Source: Phocoena phocoena
Taxonomy: Eukaryota; Chordata; Mammalia; Artiodactyla; Phocoenidae
NCBI RefSeq assembly: GCF_963924675.1
Contig: NC_089221.1
Coordinates: forward strand, 89,136,998-89,200,997
Length of the DNA stretch: 64,000 bases
Direction: 5' to 3'
The translations under genes and the position numbers were made by a program. Shown here piece after piece: positions 61,065 through 64,000 of the stretch. The notes below the pieces were generated by a model, which worked only from the letters and a program-made list of their open reading frames with translations, was not told where the DNA came from and did no database searches. Numbering within the stretch: the first letter of the stretch is position 1; every line of letters starts with the position of its first letter.

Positions 61065-63179
61065 GTGATTCCATTTTTCTTAAAAAAAAGTGATTGTCTC
61101 TGTGTATGTAATGTATGTGTAGTATATTTACATATAAATGCACAAAAATGTCAACAGGGTTTGGCCCTCAATGATGAAATCATGGATGAATTTTATTTCC
61201 TTTTGCTTTGTCTTACTTGGCTTACCTGGAATTTCTGATTTTTTCTATTGATCATTATATTACTTGAACAACAAGAAAAATACGAAGTTTGGTTTCTACC
61301 AAAGAAAGAACACGGCTTTGGCATCAGAAAAGAACTGAGTTTGAACACTGGTCATCTTTCACTAAGAGTATGACCACTTTTATCCTTCTGAGACTGTTTT
61401 CTTATTGGGAAAATGAAGAATTAATACCTCACATACTTGCTCCTTTTCTTTTGTTCAGTTTAAATACAACTACACATACTCACACATACATGCATACTTA
61501 CCCCAACTCAACAGAAAAATGTTGAGAAAGAATTCATTTTACTTCTATCTTTAATGTTTGAAGGAGAGTATATTTATTTAAAGGGTAAGAAGATAGATGA
61601 TGTGTGATGATTCTGAAGGGAATTTCTAGGCATTTTCAGACTTTAGAAGTTAACCTCCCATTTATACCTATTTCACTTAAAACTTTAACAATGAATTCCT
61701 TTTTTTTTTCCATTCAAAATACATTCACTGAGTACCTATAATATACCAGGCATTGTGCTAAGCACAGGGAAAACAAATGGAAAGAAAGAAGGGAAAAAAA
61801 GACTCAGTCTCTATCAGTAAATACAGTCATAGACATATTCACTGGATATTATGGAAACAAACAGGAGGAACAGTTAGGTATACTAGCTTATACTAGCTAG
61901 TATTACCAGTATCCTATAGTACTATGCTTATGCTACTTATGATTAGATCTCTTTTTTAGTTCATAAATAAAACTGATAAAGTAATTTCCTAATCATAAAC
62001 AAAAAAGACAAAAAAAGAGAAAGCAATGGATACGAACATATGGAAGGTGCCTAAAGTAGAATTACAGTGCTGTGAGCAGCAATAAGCAAAGGAAATGGAA
62101 AAATAAGATATGTACACAATATCCAGTCAGGCAGGAAAGTCGATGGTGGGGTGAGCTAAGTCAGTCTCCATCCAGTTACTATCGGATGGTTCTGAAATGC
62201 CTGGCTGGCATCTGGAGTGGAGGGATAGGAGATGAAAGCCTCCTGAGTGGGAAGAAAAGGAATCCATGCATAGTAAACAATTTATATGTTGGATTGGGAT
62301 AGAATTTTATAAATAAAAAGTATGCCTATATTCAATAACTGCAACTATTTAAAATAATAGTATTAGTCTATTGTGTTAGCAAACAGTGGTTAAAGGATAA
62401 ACATTTTCTGGAGTTAAGGAAATATTTGGGATATCAAGAACCGGTGCGCTAAATAAGAACACAGCTGCTTCATAATGCGCAATGCTTTGAACAGCTTTTA
62501 GATTAGAGAATTGAGATAAAGAATACAGGCTCCAAAAGAAGTCAACATCAACTGAAGAAAACAGTGAAGGGTGCAGCAGAGCAAAAGTTGGAATTGAATA
62601 TGGTTGGTTTGATAGAAAACTTTGCAAGCAAGTTAGTTGTTTAAATTTGATTTAGAAGGCAATGAGAAACCATAGATGATACGATACTGTTTTCTTCAGC
62701 TTTTCAAAAATACCTGTTTTGATCAAACAGGACATAGGAAGAAACTGCATGTTGCTTACTATAAGTAAAAAAGATTAGGACCAAAATTAGCTGCCGGCTT
62801 CATTGCCTTACTATGGGGAGGGCAGGGACATAAGGAAGGGGAGAAAACATATGAGTAAAGCTCTCTGTCGGTGCTTTGCAATACTTCCAGCGCGAGTCCT
62901 CACACGTACTCTTCCCTAGGCTTGCAATACTAGTAGAATCTGGTTGATTCCTCCACATCTTTTAGGTCTCTTCCCCATCTCCACCTCCTCCCCATAGGAA
63001 TCTCCCTGTTTTAAATTCTCAAACTTATAATTGTGTTTTTTGGTTAATTATTTAGAGGCTGTCTCCTCTTCCATACTCCAACCAACCTCTCATCTTCAAA
63101 TAAGCTTCAGAAGGGCGCGGACCCTGACAGTTTTCCTCACCAAAGTGTGAGTGTTCTTCTCCAGCGCCTTGCTGTTTGG
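61065..63179. other. Intergenic DNA
   Basis: About 61710-61790 is an old L2/MIR-like fragment ('accaggcattgtgctaagca'). No gene is seen. GC rises after about 63100. Confidence 0.5.
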
Positions 63180-63330
63180 TGGTTAACAATACCAGGCCCA
63201 CAGGAAGCGCTCAAGAAATAAACAGCACTTACTGGTATCCACATTTATTATCTCATTTATTTCTCACAAAACCCGGTAAGTATCAAACCTGGTACTAGGA
63301 TCTAGAAAACTAAGGAAAGTTAAACAGCCC
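63180..63330 (-). repeat. MIR-like fragment beside the CpG island
   Basis: 'gcacttactggtatccacat' to 'tctcatttatttctcacaaa' resembles a reversed MIR. Diverged. It contains CCCGGTAAGTAT, which looks like a splice donor but probably is not one. Confidence 0.45.
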
Positions 63331-63339
63331 GCCCGGCGT

Positions 63340-64000
63340 CAAGAGACACCAGAATTACAGCGCCGGGCCTGGGACCAGCACCGAGCACCTCCCTGGCCGG
63401 GTTCTTCTCGGTTACCCCAAGCGGCGGGCCACAGTCTCGCCCTCCGCGGCTCGGTCTTCAGCCGCCGGCCTGCCGCAGACGAAGCTCGTTTCCGTGGTTG
63501 GAAGGAGGCTCCTGGCAGGAGGCAGCGCCGAGGGCGGGGCGAAGACGACCTAGGGTCAACACAGGCGGGCGCCGGAACCGCCCGAGCCTGTGGCTGCCCA
63601 GCAGGCGGAATCCCGCTCCTTGAAACGAGCCGCTCCCCCTGAGGGTCGCACCCCGGTGTAGGGACTCGGGGTCCTCTCCCCAAAGCACGAGACGGCCCGC
63701 CTCTTCGAGGCCTGAAGCTGGCAGCTAAGCCGAAGCAGCGAAACTAAACCAGCCACCCCAGCCGCGCGCCGGCTCCCCGCGGCCGCTCTAGGAAGCCGGA
63801 GGAAGGGGCGGGACGGAGTGGGGGCCCTCCTCTCTGTGGTTGGGACTGGGCCGCCCTCCGCCGGAAGCCGGCTACCTTCGGGCGCGTCCTGGCCTGGGTC
63901 TTGGCTGAGGCGTAGGTCCGGCGTTAATCCTTCTGCGAGCGAGCTGGAGTTGGAGCTGGGAGAAGCTTACGCTCTGGCCTGTGTTCCCCTTCCACGCGCA
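63340..64000. promoter_or_regulatory. CpG island, probable gene promoter
   Basis: Base composition changes sharply from AT-rich to very GC- and CpG-rich and stays so to the window edge. A GC box GGGGCGGGA (63805-63813) and an ETS/GABPA-type CCGGAAG (63861-63867) lie in the densest part, with another GGAAG nearby (63791-63795). I see no TATA box. This is the usual look of a broadly expressed promoter. Whether the gene lies to the right (+) or left (-) cannot be told. Long frames on the minus strand here (63339-63756) are expected in GC-rich DNA and are not evidence of a protein. Confidence 0.8.

Noticed and set aside
63280..63290. Splice-donor-like GGTAAGTAT
   Set aside because: It lies in a MIR-like fragment, and there is no matching exon or open frame beside it.
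63339..63756. Overlapping minus-strand frames in the CpG island
   Set aside because: GC-rich DNA has few stop codons by chance. The peptides are low-complexity in P, R, A and G with no known domain, and several frames overlap.

Overview
This window looks like mammalian nuclear DNA, most likely from a cetacean and probably a toothed whale. Eleven tRNA-derived SINEs share the same head, with RNA polymerase III A-box (TGGCGCAGTGG) and B-box (GGTTCGTGCC-like) sequences. They match the CHR family known from whales, hippos and ruminants. Most copies are a short, GC-rich, very similar form ending in poly(A), as expected of recently active cetacean CHR-2 subfamilies. The species call is inferred from repeats only. 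I found no host exon, host protein-coding gene, structural RNA gene or CRISPR array. Almost every long open frame comes from L1, from a DNA transposon, or from reading a SINE through.

Left part (1-22 kb): an old ERV-L internal remnant (1-960 and 4684-about 6420) is split by a young L1 (961-4683, 16-bp target duplication). That L1 carries a foreign CpG-rich 5' segment, an ORF1 with one frameshift, and an unbroken 616-codon ORF2 that keeps the endonuclease but has lost the reverse transcriptase. Two 5'-truncated L1s on the minus strand follow. One (10195-11704) is simple; the other (16035-17605) has a 5' inversion typical of twin priming. MaLR-type LTRs, SINEs and quiet AT-rich DNA fill the rest.

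Centre (23-43 kb): a nested block at 23.1-30.55 kb has an ancient L1M ORF1 region interrupted by an LTR, a 5-kb L1 and an MLT1-type LTR. At 36.2-39.6 kb a MIR is split by a Tigger1 transposon (minus strand), which was later hit by three separate SINEs. At 40.57-42.80 kb an older L1 contains a younger L1 3' end.

Right part (43-64 kb): LTR, MLT1, MIR, L2, MER5A and SINE fragments are spread through AT-rich DNA. An old L1M (56.25-60.0 kb) is interrupted by an L1 (56712-59250) that kept its 5'UTR but lost ORF1 and most of ORF2. The last ~660 bases become a CpG island with a GC box and an ETS-type site, probably the promoter of a gene mostly outside the window.

Nothing here works together as a pathway. 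The content is a layered record of retrotransposition, much of it readable from target-site duplications, next to one probable host promoter.
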